Assembly (NCBI RefSeq): GCF_020080835.1
Contig: NC_058159.1
Location: forward strand, 6,758,001 to 6,822,000
DNA length: 64,000 nucleotides
Source of the DNA: Cotesia glomerata
Taxonomy: Eukaryota; Arthropoda; Insecta; Hymenoptera; Braconidae
Reading direction: 5' to 3'
Below, piece after piece: positions 37,926 to 51,035 of this stretch. A program made the position numbers and the translations under genes. The notes under the pieces were generated by a model. That model had not been told where the DNA came from and ran no database searches. It saw only the letters and a program-made list of their open reading frames with translations. Position 1 is the stretch's first letter, and every line of letters begins with the position of its first letter.

Positions 37926-39415
37926 TTAACCATTAAAAATATATATTTTTTATAATTTCATTAATTAGCAAAAATTGAGGATTTCATTAAATTGAGATCA
38001 CTTTTGAATGCAGATTCTGAACTACGAATTGTGGAGCATTAAAACCAGAATAATTATTGTTATTGAGCTCCCACAATCGTTATTTACGGGCGTTTAATGT
38101 AAATATAACCGATGAAGCCCGCGGGTCGCGGATGGTAATTCACAGACTTTTATAAATAACATAAAAATGATAATAAGCATAAATAACAATATATATGGAT
38201 GTATACAGTATATACGTATTATACGCACTTCTAATGTGTGGAGCGCGACTCTGCAGTACCGGTGCTTTCGCTCGAGTTTTAGTTTTAATTAACGAGCCCG
38301 AGTCTCACGAAGTCTACGAACTTCCCTGAGAACTTTTGCTAGGATAAAAAATCCGCACGATTTTATTTTCCAAAATGTTTAACAATTTTATCTTCAGAGA
38401 AAAGGAAGTTGTCTCTTAGTTTTAAATCAAAGGATCGTCAAGAAAATTCAATTGAGAATTTAAAAAAGCCGCAAATAAATTGAATAGGGTAATAAAATAA
38501 AATAGTATACCTCAAGGAAGTGATTTGAGCATGGCTATTATAGGGTATATTTTTTATACTTTCTAACAATATCCTCGGCAACAATCGGGCAATTTGAAAC
38601 GCGATGACGGCTATTGAATTGTCAATGAAAAAGAAAGTCATTTAATTTGTTATTCATGCGCGTTCTTTTTTTATCGCCAGCATCGTACCATCATTATCAT
38701 CATCACGTTATTTATTATTTCAAAAGTTTATTGTCTGTGACCGCGAGGCGAATCACCGATCGAAGAAAACGCGAGACTCTGACATAACACGATCTATCGC
38801 GAAAAAAAAAAAAAAAAAACATTAATTGACGAATATAAGAAGCCGAATTAGTTCGGAAGAATGATGATTAGCTGAAATAGTTGCTACTCATTAGCCTTGT
38901 CATTGTCATTCTCATTCTTATAATCGTTATATTATATTTTAAAAAGGTTATTTATATTCCATAGAATTAATTTGTGTCGTCGGGAGGGGCAGCAAAAAAT
39001 TTAATAAACCAAGAGCAGGAGAATGGATGACTTTCGAATGTCGCCGTTTACAGTTGCCGAAGAAAGAAGAAATTACCGAACGTACAGGTGATCAATTCTC
39101 GATCAAAAAAGAGAGCTCATCTTCTTATATTAAAAATATATAAGTATAAATATAAATACATGCCGCTCATGATTGCTGGATTGGGCATACCTGACAGCCG
39201 CGAAACAAGTGTGTCTTCCCGCGGGCATATCACCTTATCTGGGTCATACAAACTCGTATTATATTAATGCTGGACAGGAGAAAAGTACCCGTTTAGCTCG
39301 CGGCTGATTAAATGTTCGATTGAGAATCGCGGAGAAAGACTTTCCTGGCCTGGGGCCTTTAGTCTGATCTTACTTATGCTACATACACTTAACTCTCGGC
39401 TCTTTACTCTTTCAT

Positions 39416-39450
39416 TGTACATTGTATATTGTATATTGTATATTGTATAT
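39416..39450. repeat. (TTGTATA)n minisatellite
   Basis: About five units of a 7-bp motif. Confidence 0.85.
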
Positions 39451-40153
39451 GTAACTTGTAAGCTGTAAGTTGTTACTTGTTACTTAAACTTGTATTGCTT
39501 GACCAGCAAGGCCAAAAGATATCATCGGCATCCGTTCCCTGTTCCCGCTTCCCGCGGATCCCTGCGCGGCTTTTACGACCTTTTAATTCACCCAATGATC
39601 GACAGTGGAAAGTGCCTTCGTATGATAGATAGATGACCACGCTAATTTATTTTAAATTACTTTAATCATTCCACATTATTATAAATTACAAATATAATTC
39701 TTACAGTCATTATTTTTTTTTTGTATAATATTGATTGCTGATTTCATTAATTTGGTTTTTGCTCAGGATTTTTTACCGGTTCTAGAAAAGTAATCTCAAT
39801 AATAAATTGACTTCTCTTTCGATTCACTTTGATCTAAATTCTAATTATAAACTATTTAATGTTTCAGAAAGAAGAAAGGAATCGGATTTTTGAACAGAGT
39901 TAAGACTGGATTAGGTGGATGGAAATAACAACTCGAAGATACGAAAAAAATCGGTGAGTGAATTTTATTTTTATTGTTATAATTATATTTTCGATTACTC
40001 CACTCTCAACACATGATTATTTCCGCACGATTGATTCTGGTGAAATTTTTTTACCAAGTTTTTTTTTCCCCGGATTCCGATCCGAGTACTTGGGCATTCA
40101 CATCGTTATAAATCCGTAGTTACGATATGCCGTGTTGCAAGGACACGGTACCC

Positions 40154-40180
40154 AAAAAAAAAAAAAAAAAAAAAAAAAAA
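40154..40180. repeat. A27 homopolymer
   Basis: A perfect run of 27 A following CACGGTACCC. No retrogene body was recognised upstream. Confidence 0.9.
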
Positions 40181-42883
40181 CGTAAGTAAAGCTGTTTACA
40201 TTCATCATTGTTTCGAAAAAAATTTAATACACGGGTTAAAAATTTCTACGTGATCATGATGATGTTTCTCTTGTTCACTCGACTCTCCACCTCCATCTCG
40301 CTCCAGCCTCAGCTACAACTTTTATTTAAAAAGTTGTATAAACAAATTAATTTTTTAACGCACCGAGTAGTAAGGCATAAAAATAAATTGCCGGAGATGA
40401 TCTCGTGCAGCAGCTGCACCAGCTGAAAGGAATTCTCCAGGAGTTCTCTTCTGTTGAGATATCGAGTCTGAAGATTTGCCGACTTGGGGCTGGAGATGGA
40501 GATGGCTCTGAACTAGACTTCATTTCTTTTCTCGGTCGAGAAGTCAAAAGACCAAGAAGATATTAGCCACGGCTGGTGCTTACGATTAGAGAGAGTGTAA
40601 CGGAGCTCACTGGCTCTGGCTCTTGGCTCTTGAAGATCCAAACACGCGACTTGGCGTGTCGCTCCATGCTTTTACTATTCCCGATCTCTAACGAGAACCG
40701 ATCGAGTTCGGGTTAAGCATCGGATAAGGTTAATTACACCTTTAACTATCCGTGATTTACAGCATTCATTCTTTTTACTATCAATGACACATGCTCCCAT
40801 TCATCCTCCTGTAAATAAAACAAATTACTCCCGATTCTTCAATATCGGTCACCTATCGAATTATTTTCTTACTTTCTTCTTTATTATCAAATTTAATTCA
40901 ATTTAAAGAATAAATTGGTCCGAAAAAAATTAAAAAAAAAATTCTACTTGTAGTTTTTCTAAATTTCTACATGTAGAATTTTTTTTGAAGTTTTTCTTAC
41001 AAATATATTCAGTCTAAAAAAATTTTTGTGTCTTTCGAGCTCCTGGACGATTACAGCGGGTCCATAAAGAAAGATTAAAATCTAAAATACAAAATATTGA
41101 ACTTGAAATGCTCGTATCCTATCCGGAAGATTATTGAGTGTGTGAGAGTTGCTGGAGACTGATTCACAGCAAAGTGCAAAGAGGCCTTGGGGTCCTAGTG
41201 AACAGCTGCGCGATAGGTACACCTGAGCAGAGTAAAGAGCAGTAAGCAGTGCTCTCTCTTGCATCACCCGTAAGAGCTCAGCTCAGCCGCGTACACACTA
41301 CTGAGGTAATTTAATTTATGACCTAGGTAGCAGTCATCAGCGCGTGCCCAACCAAGGAGAAAGACCGCCCGAGTGTTGTTGTTGCTCCTGCTGGTGCTTC
41401 TGCTCTTGATGCTGCTGATGCTGTTGTTGTTGGTGATGTTGGTGTTGTCGTTAGTGCGAGCTAGCACCTTTATAACCAAATTGACAAATTAAACGTCTGC
41501 ATGCATAGGTCCTTGAATTACATACCTCATATTACATACCAACACACTCATTACTCATTACCAACATACATCACCTACCCGACAACATTCAGCATCACAC
41601 GCGTTACTAATTTTCTTGTGCTTTCCTTTTTTTACACTCAACTTCACTCGCGCTTTTACAAATTGATGGGGGTTATTATTATTCTGTTTGTCGTGCTCTG
41701 ATTGCCCAATCGACTCCGTCTGAAGGTGAAAGTTTCTATTATCTACACTTAATTTTTGATTAAGAGTTTTCATTTATTCAATATCGTCAATCTTTGAATT
41801 TTTATTGAAATTAGTTTTCTTTTCTTTTAAATTACATCAACATTAACCCGCAATTATTATCTTAAAAACTTTTACAAATGCTTATAATTTTTTATTTGCA
41901 AGGAAAAGGGTGTTAATATTATCAAAATGCTATTTAAAAATATCAAATTATTCAATCAACAATATTATTATATTTTATTTAATCAAATATAATTAAAATG
42001 AAAAATAAATAATTCATTAAATTTTCATTTTCCATAAATGAAAATCGAAAATAACGAATTTATAATTTACAAATTTTAAACAAAAAATTCTAAGTTACAA
42101 ATTAGCTTGATTTTTTGGTATAAATTTTATATACATTCATTTAGTATTTTTTTAAGTTAAAAATTAAAAAAAAAAAAAAGTCTATTCATTTATCAGTATA
42201 GAAGATTATAATTGAAGAAGCAAAGATTCTTTGTGGAATGCCCCATATATACATTACCTCCAGTAAGGCTGTATAGATGAACTAAACACAGAAGCAGGAG
42301 CAAGAAGATCTCGCGTTTATACACATTATATTGTATAGCATAAAACGAAAGAAAGCCATAGAAGAGAGAGATTACAATCTGTGCGGGAATCCGCAATAAT
42401 CGAGAGACATAATCACTGGTCAAGCACACGAAAGACCTGCGTGCTTGCAGTCGGTAGTTACACTGGGTTAAACCATGGGCTCTCGTTTTATCTCCAACTT
42501 CCCACCTTTCTGAGAATTCATCATTTTTATATTATTTTTTACCTTATCCCGACGTCAATTACATGTAAACGGCAAATATCCGGCGCGGGAAATAGCGCCG
42601 CCGCGGTCTCTCTCCTGTCCCATCCTTGGACGACCCCTTTTCCCCGATCCCCATCCTCCTTCTCGGTCTCCCTCGCCACCAAGTCTTTATATCCTCTGCT
42701 GATACTCCCGTGATGATTTTAACGATCGACGTCATTTTACAGCATTCCTCGAGCGCTAGTACGCGGAAACCGGGAACTTAAATGTGAGGTTCATTTTTCG
42801 AGGCATTCTAATGCTAAAAACTCTAATCATAATCATAATCGGCGTCAAAATTCGTATTTATATTTATAATATCTTCAATATTG

Positions 42884-43066
42884 CACTGAAAAACAAAATT
42901 CTTGACTGGAGTGTAAATTTTCTTGGCTCAAGAAAATATTAAGGAAGGTCGAAAATTTCTTGAATGAAGTCAAAGTTTCTTGAGCCAAGAAAATTTTTTC
43001 TTGCTTCAAAATAACTTTCGTTTTCCTTAAAATTTTCTTGGCGCAAGAAATTTGTTTTTTGTGTGT
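42884..43066. mobile_element. 183-bp TTCTTG-rich MITE
   Basis: It begins CACTGAAAAACAAAATTCTT and ends AAGAAATTTGTTTTTTGTGTG, imperfect inverted termini. The interior has repeated CTTGGCTCAAGAAAAT-type motifs, as in the elements at 48.3 and 55.3 kb. Confidence 0.6.
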
Positions 43067-46000
43067 CATGAATAATTAATACAGGTTCGATTTCCAGCTA
43101 GATTCCGCACCCTATATTTTTTTTCAAAATTATTTTAGCTTCTCATAAATAAAAGTTATCTTCAATTCATTTATCACAATATATCCTTTTTGAATATTAA
43201 ATTACACTAAAAAAAAATATATATATATATTGAATTGTCTCAAATTTGTTCAGAAAGTAGACTCAAAAAGAGAAACTCTGAGCCAGCCAAAGAATACATG
43301 ATTTATCACACACCAAATGCTGACCTTAAAATTGATATTAATAAACATAGTGACAAATACACCCACCTATTGTTCCTCATAGAGGACAGTAATGAGTCCC
43401 GGCATCTTCAGCGAGCTGGTTGATGATAAATTAGCATAAGTTCGCTTTCACTAGCTCGTCACTTTCTACTTAGCTGGCACAGATAGAGGATAGAGGACAG
43501 TGTGTCTATGTCTGCCTGATAACCCCCTCCATCTAGATACTACCATGAGTAGTCTCACAGTACAGCTCAATCTGAGTTTTTTATCATATCGCGAGAGTTT
43601 ACATTTAGCACAAGTCGGACAAAAAACAAATTACCTTCTCACATGTCTTGGAAGTGAGTCCTGAGAGCTGAAACCCGAGGGAGAATCGTGTCCCGAATAA
43701 TTATGACTAACCCGACTATAAAGAGAGTTGAGGCAGGACAAGCAACCAATTCGCCTCCTATCTTGTACTCTTTTTCTCTTTCGTTTTGTTTTATTCACTG
43801 GCGGTGCAATACAACAACCCGTGTACGTTTGTTTAGCTCGGGTTTTTTCTCCGGATTTTCTCTTTTTTTTTTTTTTTTTTTTTTCAGTTATTTTATAAGT
43901 GGTGAAACATCTGAATAGTTGAGTGGAAAAGAGTAGAATGGAAGGAACAAAGGAGATTGTCTTGGCGGGCGAGAAGACAAGATCGTCGACACCCGGTTTG
44001 CCCGGTTGAAAGCTGATCGGTTAAAAGATCGCACGGTCCCGGTATGCCGAGCATTTAGCCGAGACAAACGCAGCACCAGCACCAGGTACCAGCACCAGCA
44101 CCAGCACCAGCACCAGTACCGGCAACAAGAGAAGAGAAGAGAGTATGTACAATGCGGGAGTACAATCAAACCCGCGAATAAGACCCGTGACTGGTGGTAG
44201 TTTTCATCCTGTAGTGGTTGTCCCGGCTGTTGTTGTGCTTTGGGAGCGATGCTGCCAAGAATTTGCCTTTCAACGCGTGAGAATCTTTCGAGATATTTTT
44301 CTACCGGGCTTCAACACCATCACCCGCTACGGAAATCGTATGGAAAGCTACAACAACATTAACAACAACAACAATGATAATAACAACAGCGCCAGCACTT
44401 TCCTCAGCTGTCTCGGTCCCTCGGGTCTCGTTTCTCGGTTCTCTCGGTCGTCCTACCATGACGTTGATTGCTCACCAGCAACAATTTCAGGAGACAATTT
44501 CCCTCTCTGATCTTCTCCGCAGAGCTCGTTTTCTTGGCTCTTCTCATTCTGTTTGCCGGTACGGGCGATTCTAACCCATCGCCTCCATTAATCCATCTAT
44601 CCATCTTGGTTTAACCCACAGAGAATGAGGAATGAAAGAACGATAGCAATAAACCTGAGAAAATAAATAAAAGACCCGGTAAGACGAACAATTTCCCTTT
44701 CGGACGGGTAAATAGGTATGGTGCGTTTCATCAGGATAACATTTTATAAAAGCTATACATTACTCTGTAATTTATGCATACGTTCGAACACATGCATATA
44801 AATATATCCACAATGTATTAACATGATTGCTCATGTTGTTCTCGGGGGAAGAGGTGAAGGGGGTCGTTCACCAGTGGCTAACAACGCCAATACCCAACAC
44901 CGAATATCTCTTGACACATCAACAGGACAATTAGCGGCTAGTATTTTTATTTTTTACAAATTTCTTTTCATGCTCGCCAAAGATAGTCAAATTCAAGCTA
45001 CACTTGCATTTTCATTGATAAAATGATGGAATTATCAAAATATTACTGCACCAACATATCCAAGAAAGTCCAAGGCATAAATGAGAGTTCAAATGGATTC
45101 ACATTAATGAAGACTGGTTGCCGTTGAGTAGTGTTGAGATCCGTAGTCCAGTGAGGAATAATTCCGTTGATAAGATTGGTAGATTCACGGATCGATGGAT
45201 GTCGTGTCGTTAACCTCTCCTCTCTCGGCTCGGGCTCGGGGAGTTATGTTAGGGCTTAACTCTCAAGTAGTGAAACAGCCTGTAGCCTGTAGATTGGCCT
45301 AGGTGCGGGCATTATGGCTTGTTTGCAGTTGCGCATACCTCTGCTCTAGCATCTTACTCAGCTCCAGAGATTTATACCAGCCTCGGTCTCTGTTGGTCTG
45401 TAGCCATCCTTGCACCAGTACCTTACCTCCTTACCTCCGGTGCAGCGGCTCGTTTCTCTTCTTCACCTCTTTATCTTATTCTTCTCTTTCTTCTTCTTCT
45501 TTCCAGTGTTTAGTTCTTGTTCTTCTTCTGTGGCCTTCCGCGAGGATTCACGGGTGTTGCGCTCTCGGCTTTCATTATTCCCGAGTTAGCACAATACGCA
45601 CGTGATTACGTACTCGCCGGTTCGACGTTCCGTCGTTAGTTACGATGCCTCGGCCTTTCTTACATGTCCCTCAGAGAGTCTTTTACTCATGGTGCTGTTC
45701 CTGTGCGCTCTACACTGTAAGATGTGCAACTTGTGGCTTAAGCTCAAGCTATAGCATCACCACCACTATACTTATCTCCTATTTTTCCTTACACATTGAT
45801 ATACCCTTCCGAAGCTCTGAGCCGAGGCCTGTCCTGTAATACATGTTTAATTACATTTTTTCGCCTCCTCGTCATCCTCTCGATCTTAAGGATATGTATT
45901 GAGGATTTTTCACCGCCCAGCACAAGTTGTTGCCAGTTGTGTTGACTAGCAGCCGTCAGACACCGGATTCTCTAAGCGTTAGTTTGCTACAACAACAAAA

Positions 46001-46610
46001 TGATCGGCAATACAAGGAGCTAACGCTGAAAAAACCACGACACCAACACGACGTTCTCATTACGCTCGATGAACAATCGACAGGTGCGATGCGTCATTCA
46101 CTACAATGAAATCTCATTTGTCATTCAATCAGGCTAAAAATAAAAATAACAAACCGACAATCACCACCTGGGACAACAATAAGCCAAACAATTAGCGTTG
46201 CGTAACACGTGACAAGAATAACGTCGTGATAATAATACTTAAATTTAATTTAATTTAATTATTACGGTCTGCGATATTTTACGATGGTTTTTATCTGTAT
46301 TAACAAATAAAAAGATGTTTGTTTTTTTTTTTTTTTTTTTTTTTTATGGGGCTGATTAAAAAATTTACATTGATTTTGTCTTATTAATTAATAATATTTT
46401 TTTGTCAACTTTTATCTTATTAATTTTTTTTTCAATTTATCCAACAATTGATTTAGAAGTTTTTTTCTTTAATAAAGTTAATTTTTGATCATTGTAATTT
46501 AAAAAATTATTATACATAAATACAAAACAAAAAATTGCTCATCTAAAAAAAAAAAAGAAATTTAAACTCAACTCGAGCAATTGACAGCTAGTGTATGAAT
46601 AATAGGAGGC
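43067..46610. other. No gene seen; several GC-richer islands
   Basis: Contains a 62-codon frame at 43235-43423 of unknown meaning, a T run at about 43861-43884 and a CACCAG repeat at 44073-44117. CpG- and CT-richer blocks at 43980-44600 and 45170-45850 could be regulatory or untranslated exon sequence. T24 lies at 46322. Confidence 0.45.
44073..44117. repeat. (CACCAG)n repeat
   Basis: Seven to eight units of a 6-bp motif with one interruption. It creates matching low-complexity open frames on both strands. Confidence 0.9.
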
Positions 46611-46890
46611 TACACGGAAAAAATAAAACTCGAAAAATTAAAGTATAAAATGTAAAATCGGTTCCGTCGTAATCAAAACTAGAAAAATTACAGTTTGAAA
46701 TAACATTTTTTTAAATTCAATTTTTTAATTTAATATTCAGAGCTTGCAATGTAAATATTACATTCTACAATGTAATTCTTACAAAATCTGTAATAATTAC
46801 AATCTGAAACTATAATTTTTCTAGTTTTCATCACGAAGCGCCACGTTGCATTATATACTGTAATTTTTCGAGTTTTCTTTTTTCCGTGTA
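46611..46890. mobile_element. 280-bp MITE, CACGG termini, TA target
   Basis: TACACGGAAAAAATAAAACT at the left pairs with the end at 46890 (TTTTTTCCGTGTA). The TIRs continue through CTCGAAAAATTA / TAATTTTTCGAG. Internal inverted copies of CTAGAAAAATTACAGT are present. TA flanks both ends. The termini match the GC-rich MITE at 3040. Confidence 0.88.
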
Positions 46891-48190
46891 CCAACGGTCA
46901 ACTATCAACCAAAGCAATGGTCGGTTGCTCTTATTCAGCTCAAGTATTTAAATATTAGACTCAAGCCCGTTATAATATTACGAGGAGGATAATTCGAGAG
47001 GCGTGTACCATCATCCGATCCTGCAAACGCGTGCAGAGGAATCAATCTACCGGATAAGTTATACCTTGCTTATTGCTTATATTATACATAAACATAAACA
47101 TAAACTAAAGATGACCAAGACTAAATAGAGAATTGCGCTGTACACTCATTTATCCTTTAAATATATTAATAAAATTTATGCAAAAGTCTCTTTAGTGTAT
47201 ATACTTGTTGCTTTTTAAAAGCTGTACTGCTATTGACAATAAATTCCAGAGAAGATATCGCCGATAGCCATCTTTCCAGTGGTGTATACCGCTGATGGGA
47301 AAACGGTGACGGAAGCGGAAGAATATTCACCGGGTACTAGCTGGAAATAACTGATAACTGTTTAATAATAATAATAATAATATCTTGGTATTATATTATA
47401 TTATGTATCATGTACGAACGAATAAATTAATAGAGGTAAAAATAATTAATTAAAGTTCAGTGAGCCATTGAAATGGTAAACTCAAAGAGATTATTGTTTG
47501 AATTGAATAGAGAGGATTATAGACCGACGGTTAAATAAAAGTAAATAATTAATTGGTTAGATAATGAAAAGCGGGCTGTAAGTAAGTTTAGATCGTGGCA
47601 TGCCTGCTAATGTCTCGAGATATTCTAACTGGATTATTATTGAATTATATTAGATTAGAGAATGAGTATTACATCGACACGGGAATTGCATTCTATACGC
47701 GAGTACAGAATATAATAGAGTGAGATAACTAAACAGAGGAGAAAAGAGCGATACTCTCATTGGTGAGTTATTCGCAATCTGTATTCTGTTCTCGCGCCAA
47801 GGTCACGGACAACGCAATTGGTATGCAGCGGACCGATATCCTGATGTAGCCACTCAAGTCATTTAACGCTCGTTGTCCACTATTCAATGGTGATTATTAT
47901 CCGTCCCACCATCTGGATCCTTTTGCTCGCCGAGCTACGAGCTCTACTCGCTACGAAATAATCAAAGTCAACGTCTTTCTCCTGCTTCTGATAGTCATTG
48001 CGCCTTGCAATAATTGTCATCTTCCATGGATAATTGTTATTCATTTTATACTACAGAAGGATACGATCCCAGCCCTCTGATTATATTTATCATCATCATC
48101 ATCATTATTATCATTACTATTATTAACATTGCCATTGTCATTATTATTATTTTTTTTATTTTTAATAGTAATTAATATTATCAATAAAGT
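46891..48190. other. No gene seen
   Basis: AT-rich, with CAT/ATT repeats at 48090-48160. Confidence 0.5.
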
Positions 48191-48315
48191 CTACCATGTT
48201 AAAAAATAATAATAAAATTTTTACATTTTTTGTTTATATAAATATTCTGTCTAAAATATCGAACATATGAAAAAATTTATAAGGACCTTTTTTATAGAAA
48301 ATTCAATTGCCTAAA
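48191..48315 (+). repeat. Low-copy repeat R, copy 1
   Basis: AATAATAAAATTTTTACATT then TTTTGTTTATATAAATATTCTGTCTAAAAT, a GAACATATGAAAAAATTTATAAGGACC segment and a TTTATAGAAAATTCAATT end. Related copies are at 49018-49215 (+) and 50858-51035 (-). Confidence 0.6.
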
Positions 48316-49019
48316 AAAGATTCTCTGATAAATTTTTCGTACAAGAAAATATTTTTCTTCCTAATTATTTTCTTGAGCGAAAAAAAAAAACTTTTTTGAC
48401 ACAAGAAATTTCACTTATTCCAACAAAATTAATTCTCTTGCTTTAAGAAATACGTATCTTGATTCAAGAAAATTTATTTAAGTCAAGAAAATCTTGTTGT
48501 TTTGAGAAAATTCAGCCTCTTGCTCCAAAAAATTTAGTTCTTGATAGAAGTAAATTTTCTTGTCTTGAGAAAATTTCTCTCTTGCTCCAAAAAATTAAAT
48601 ATCTCGATAAAAGTAAATTTTCATTAATATTTTTATTGATTAACATGTCAAATGGGAAGATCAAATAATATTGAATCATTTTTTTTTCATTCAATACGTA
48701 TAATTGCACGCTAAAATAATATAAAATGGGTCTCAAATATTCAAGAGTAAAATTTTCTCAAAGTGAGAAAATTTTTTTCTCAGCTAAAGAATGGAGCGCT
48801 GCTTCCCTAAAGTATCTAAAAATCTTGATCAAATATAAAAATTTATTGTATGAAGTATTTATAATAATTTGAATTAAGAAAAAATAACTTTCACCAAGAA
48901 TAGAATTTAAAGAAAAATTTTTCTTCGGCCAACACAACTTTGGTCTTCCTTCAGGCACACGGAAATTTTCTTAAGCCAAGAAATTTGTTCTCCAGTCAAG
49001 AAATTTTTCTTTCTGTGTA
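48316..49019 (+). mobile_element. ~0.7-kb TTCTTG-rich element, copy A
   Basis: It is about 95% alike by eye to 55346-56048 from CAAGAAAATATTTTTCTTCC onward, and ends CAAGAAATTTTTCTTTCTGTGTA. The first ~25 bp are diverged. It is built from many CAAGAAAAT / TTCTTGA repeats. The open frames inside are by-products of the repeat. It lies between two copies of repeat R. Confidence 0.75.
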
Positions 49020-49215
49020 TCTCCAATATTTTGGCTAAAATAATGATAATAATCAAAATAACAGTAAGAATGATAAAATTTTTGAATTTTTTGCATATGT
49101 AAATATTTTCCTTAAAATGTCGAAGATATGAAAAAGTTTATAAGAACCTTTTTCATAGAAAATTAAATTTTCTAAAACAAAGGTCTCTTATCATTTCTTC
49201 GTTCTAATATTTCGC
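49018..49215 (+). repeat. Low-copy repeat R, copy 2
   Basis: CTCCAATATTTTGGCTAAAA then TAATGATAATAATC...GTCGAAGATATGAAAAAGTTTATAAGAACC and ATAGAAAATTAAATTTTCTA, sharing order and motifs with copy 1 and the inverted copy 3. Confidence 0.6.
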
Positions 49216-50857
49216 TCAAAATAATGATAATAATAATGCAATCTTAAAAATATCCTTTTTTTTAAATATAATAATGCTGATGAACAATCAGTTTTTTTTT
49301 TTTTATTAACAAATAATTAGACTTTTTATAATTCTATTGCGAAAAACTGCCTATACTCCAGTTTAAAATTCTTCTAACCCACAAAATCTCAACAACACTT
49401 CATCAGAACCGTGAGCTTTTGATAGAAGAGCTTTATTAACCATTCGAAGATTACAACGGGAGAGAAGAGAATAGAGAGGGTGTAGGGACCCCAGCATACT
49501 ATATCGCATCTTACCGCTATTACGTCGTCAGTCGGGGAACGAAGATCGATGATAAGCCACAAGATACAAGATAAATAATAAGACAATAAATAACGGCGAC
49601 AAGAGAATGGGCCCGATGCTCGCGAATAGTGCGCGTGCACGTCCGCCGGCAGATGGACACAAAGGCTAAATAACAATGAGCATCATATATCCCTATGTAT
49701 CTATCTCTATCTCTATGCCTATCTCCATCACTATCACTATTACTGCCCATATCCATAATAATAAATTATTCTCTTTTTAAAATTCAACACTCACTTCACT
49801 GTATTACTCATTTTTGCTCCTCGGCACTTTATTGCGCAACGCCATTAGATAGAATTATTCAGTTTTGATAAGAAAGCTCCGTTGCGGATCATCCTTCAGT
49901 CAAAATCTCACTTTTGGGTCAAATAATTGAGTAAGTAATCTTATTAGTAAAATCGCTCGGTAAATTCGCGATAAGAAAAAGTAAATTCTCGACAAACAAA
50001 CACATACTTAGGATCTACTTGCTAGTGGTGGTAGAAATAGTTGCATTATAGTCCGAATAAAAAGGATCGAGCATCACTGGCTGCATCAGTGGACCGTGTA
50101 GTGAGGAGAGTATTGAAACCAACGACCGGCTTCTCCAGTTACTATATAATATAATATAACTACAACTATAACTATATCGGGTTGATTCTATAGCAGTGCG
50201 ATGGCTTTCCTTCCGCATTCTCGAAATTTTAAACCATCCGATTATTCCTTATGATCTTATATTCATCTCTAAAACCGTTTTTCCTATTATATTCATATTT
50301 ATATTTATACTGTTGCCCCAACAGAAGGTTTTTATCTAGAGTTGGTTGGTTTTATGATTTAGTTACTTGTGAACGTTGCAATTATTTCAAATAGTACAAC
50401 TAGTAGTGACGAGATTCTCCATCAGATTTTTAATGTTCCCACAGCTTAGTTGGGAAACTCAATGGTTTAAACTTTTTTTAGCAAACTCCTATTACTATTA
50501 CTATTACTGTTACTGTTACTAATATCCGAAGTGTATGGAGTGAGCTTAAGTAGTGCTGCTAAAGATAAGGTAATTGATATTTGGGTTCAACAACGTGAGC
50601 TATGTTCGCGCTACGGGTAATTACTTATTATTAAATTCTCGCTCGTGCGAGCCGAGTATTTAGCTGCTTTCCCGTACACTAAATAGACGGGTATGAATAT
50701 CAGTCAAGTCTATTATAAACATACGTGCATAGGCTTTAATTAATATATTACTTTAATAATAAGAGTAATAATAATTTATATTTTTCAAATGTTTAAAGAA
50801 ACTTATAATTTTAAGATTGTATTATTATTATAATTATTTTAAGTTAAGTATTAAAGA
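49216..50857. other. No gene seen
   Basis: Contains short pyrimidine repeats and a GC-richer stretch at 49440-49650. No recognisable protein. Confidence 0.5.
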
Positions 50858-51035
50858 TACGACAAAATGACAAGAGACCTTTTTTTTTTAGGAAATTCAA
50901 TTTTCTATGTTTATTCATTTTTACTGTTATTTTGATTATTATCATTATTTTAGCCAAAATATTGGAGGTACGAAAAAATTTTAGATAGAATATTTATATA
51001 AACAAAAAATATAAAAATTTTATTATTATAAACTC
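50858..51035 (-). repeat. Low-copy repeat R, copy 3 (inverted)
   Basis: Its reverse complement reads AATTTTTATATTTTTTGTTT then ATATAAATATTCTATCTAAAAT, CTCCAATATTTTGGCTAAAA and TAATGATAATAATCAAAATAACAGTAA, matching copies 1 and 2. Confidence 0.6.

Larger units (their letters stand above)
37926..42883. other. No gene seen
   Basis: Holds A18 at 38802, a TTGTATA minisatellite at 39416-39450, A27 at 40154, a small hairpin (ATTCTACtTGTAG / CTACATGTAGAAT) at 40935-40985, a CTG/GTT-rich tract at 41385-41450 and a CpG-richer patch at 42560-42700. Nothing is recognisably coding. Confidence 0.5.

Noticed and set aside
40154..40180. A27 tract as the tail of a processed retrogene
   Set aside because: No coding or SINE-like body and no target-site duplication could be seen upstream.
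43235..43423. 62-codon open frame rich in charged residues
   Set aside because: No start context, splice partner or similarity recognised; length is within chance for this window.
48459..48668. Open frame repeated at 55488-55742
   Set aside because: Its recurrence reflects two copies of the TTCTTG-rich element; the translation is low-complexity K/S/F and differs by indels at its end.
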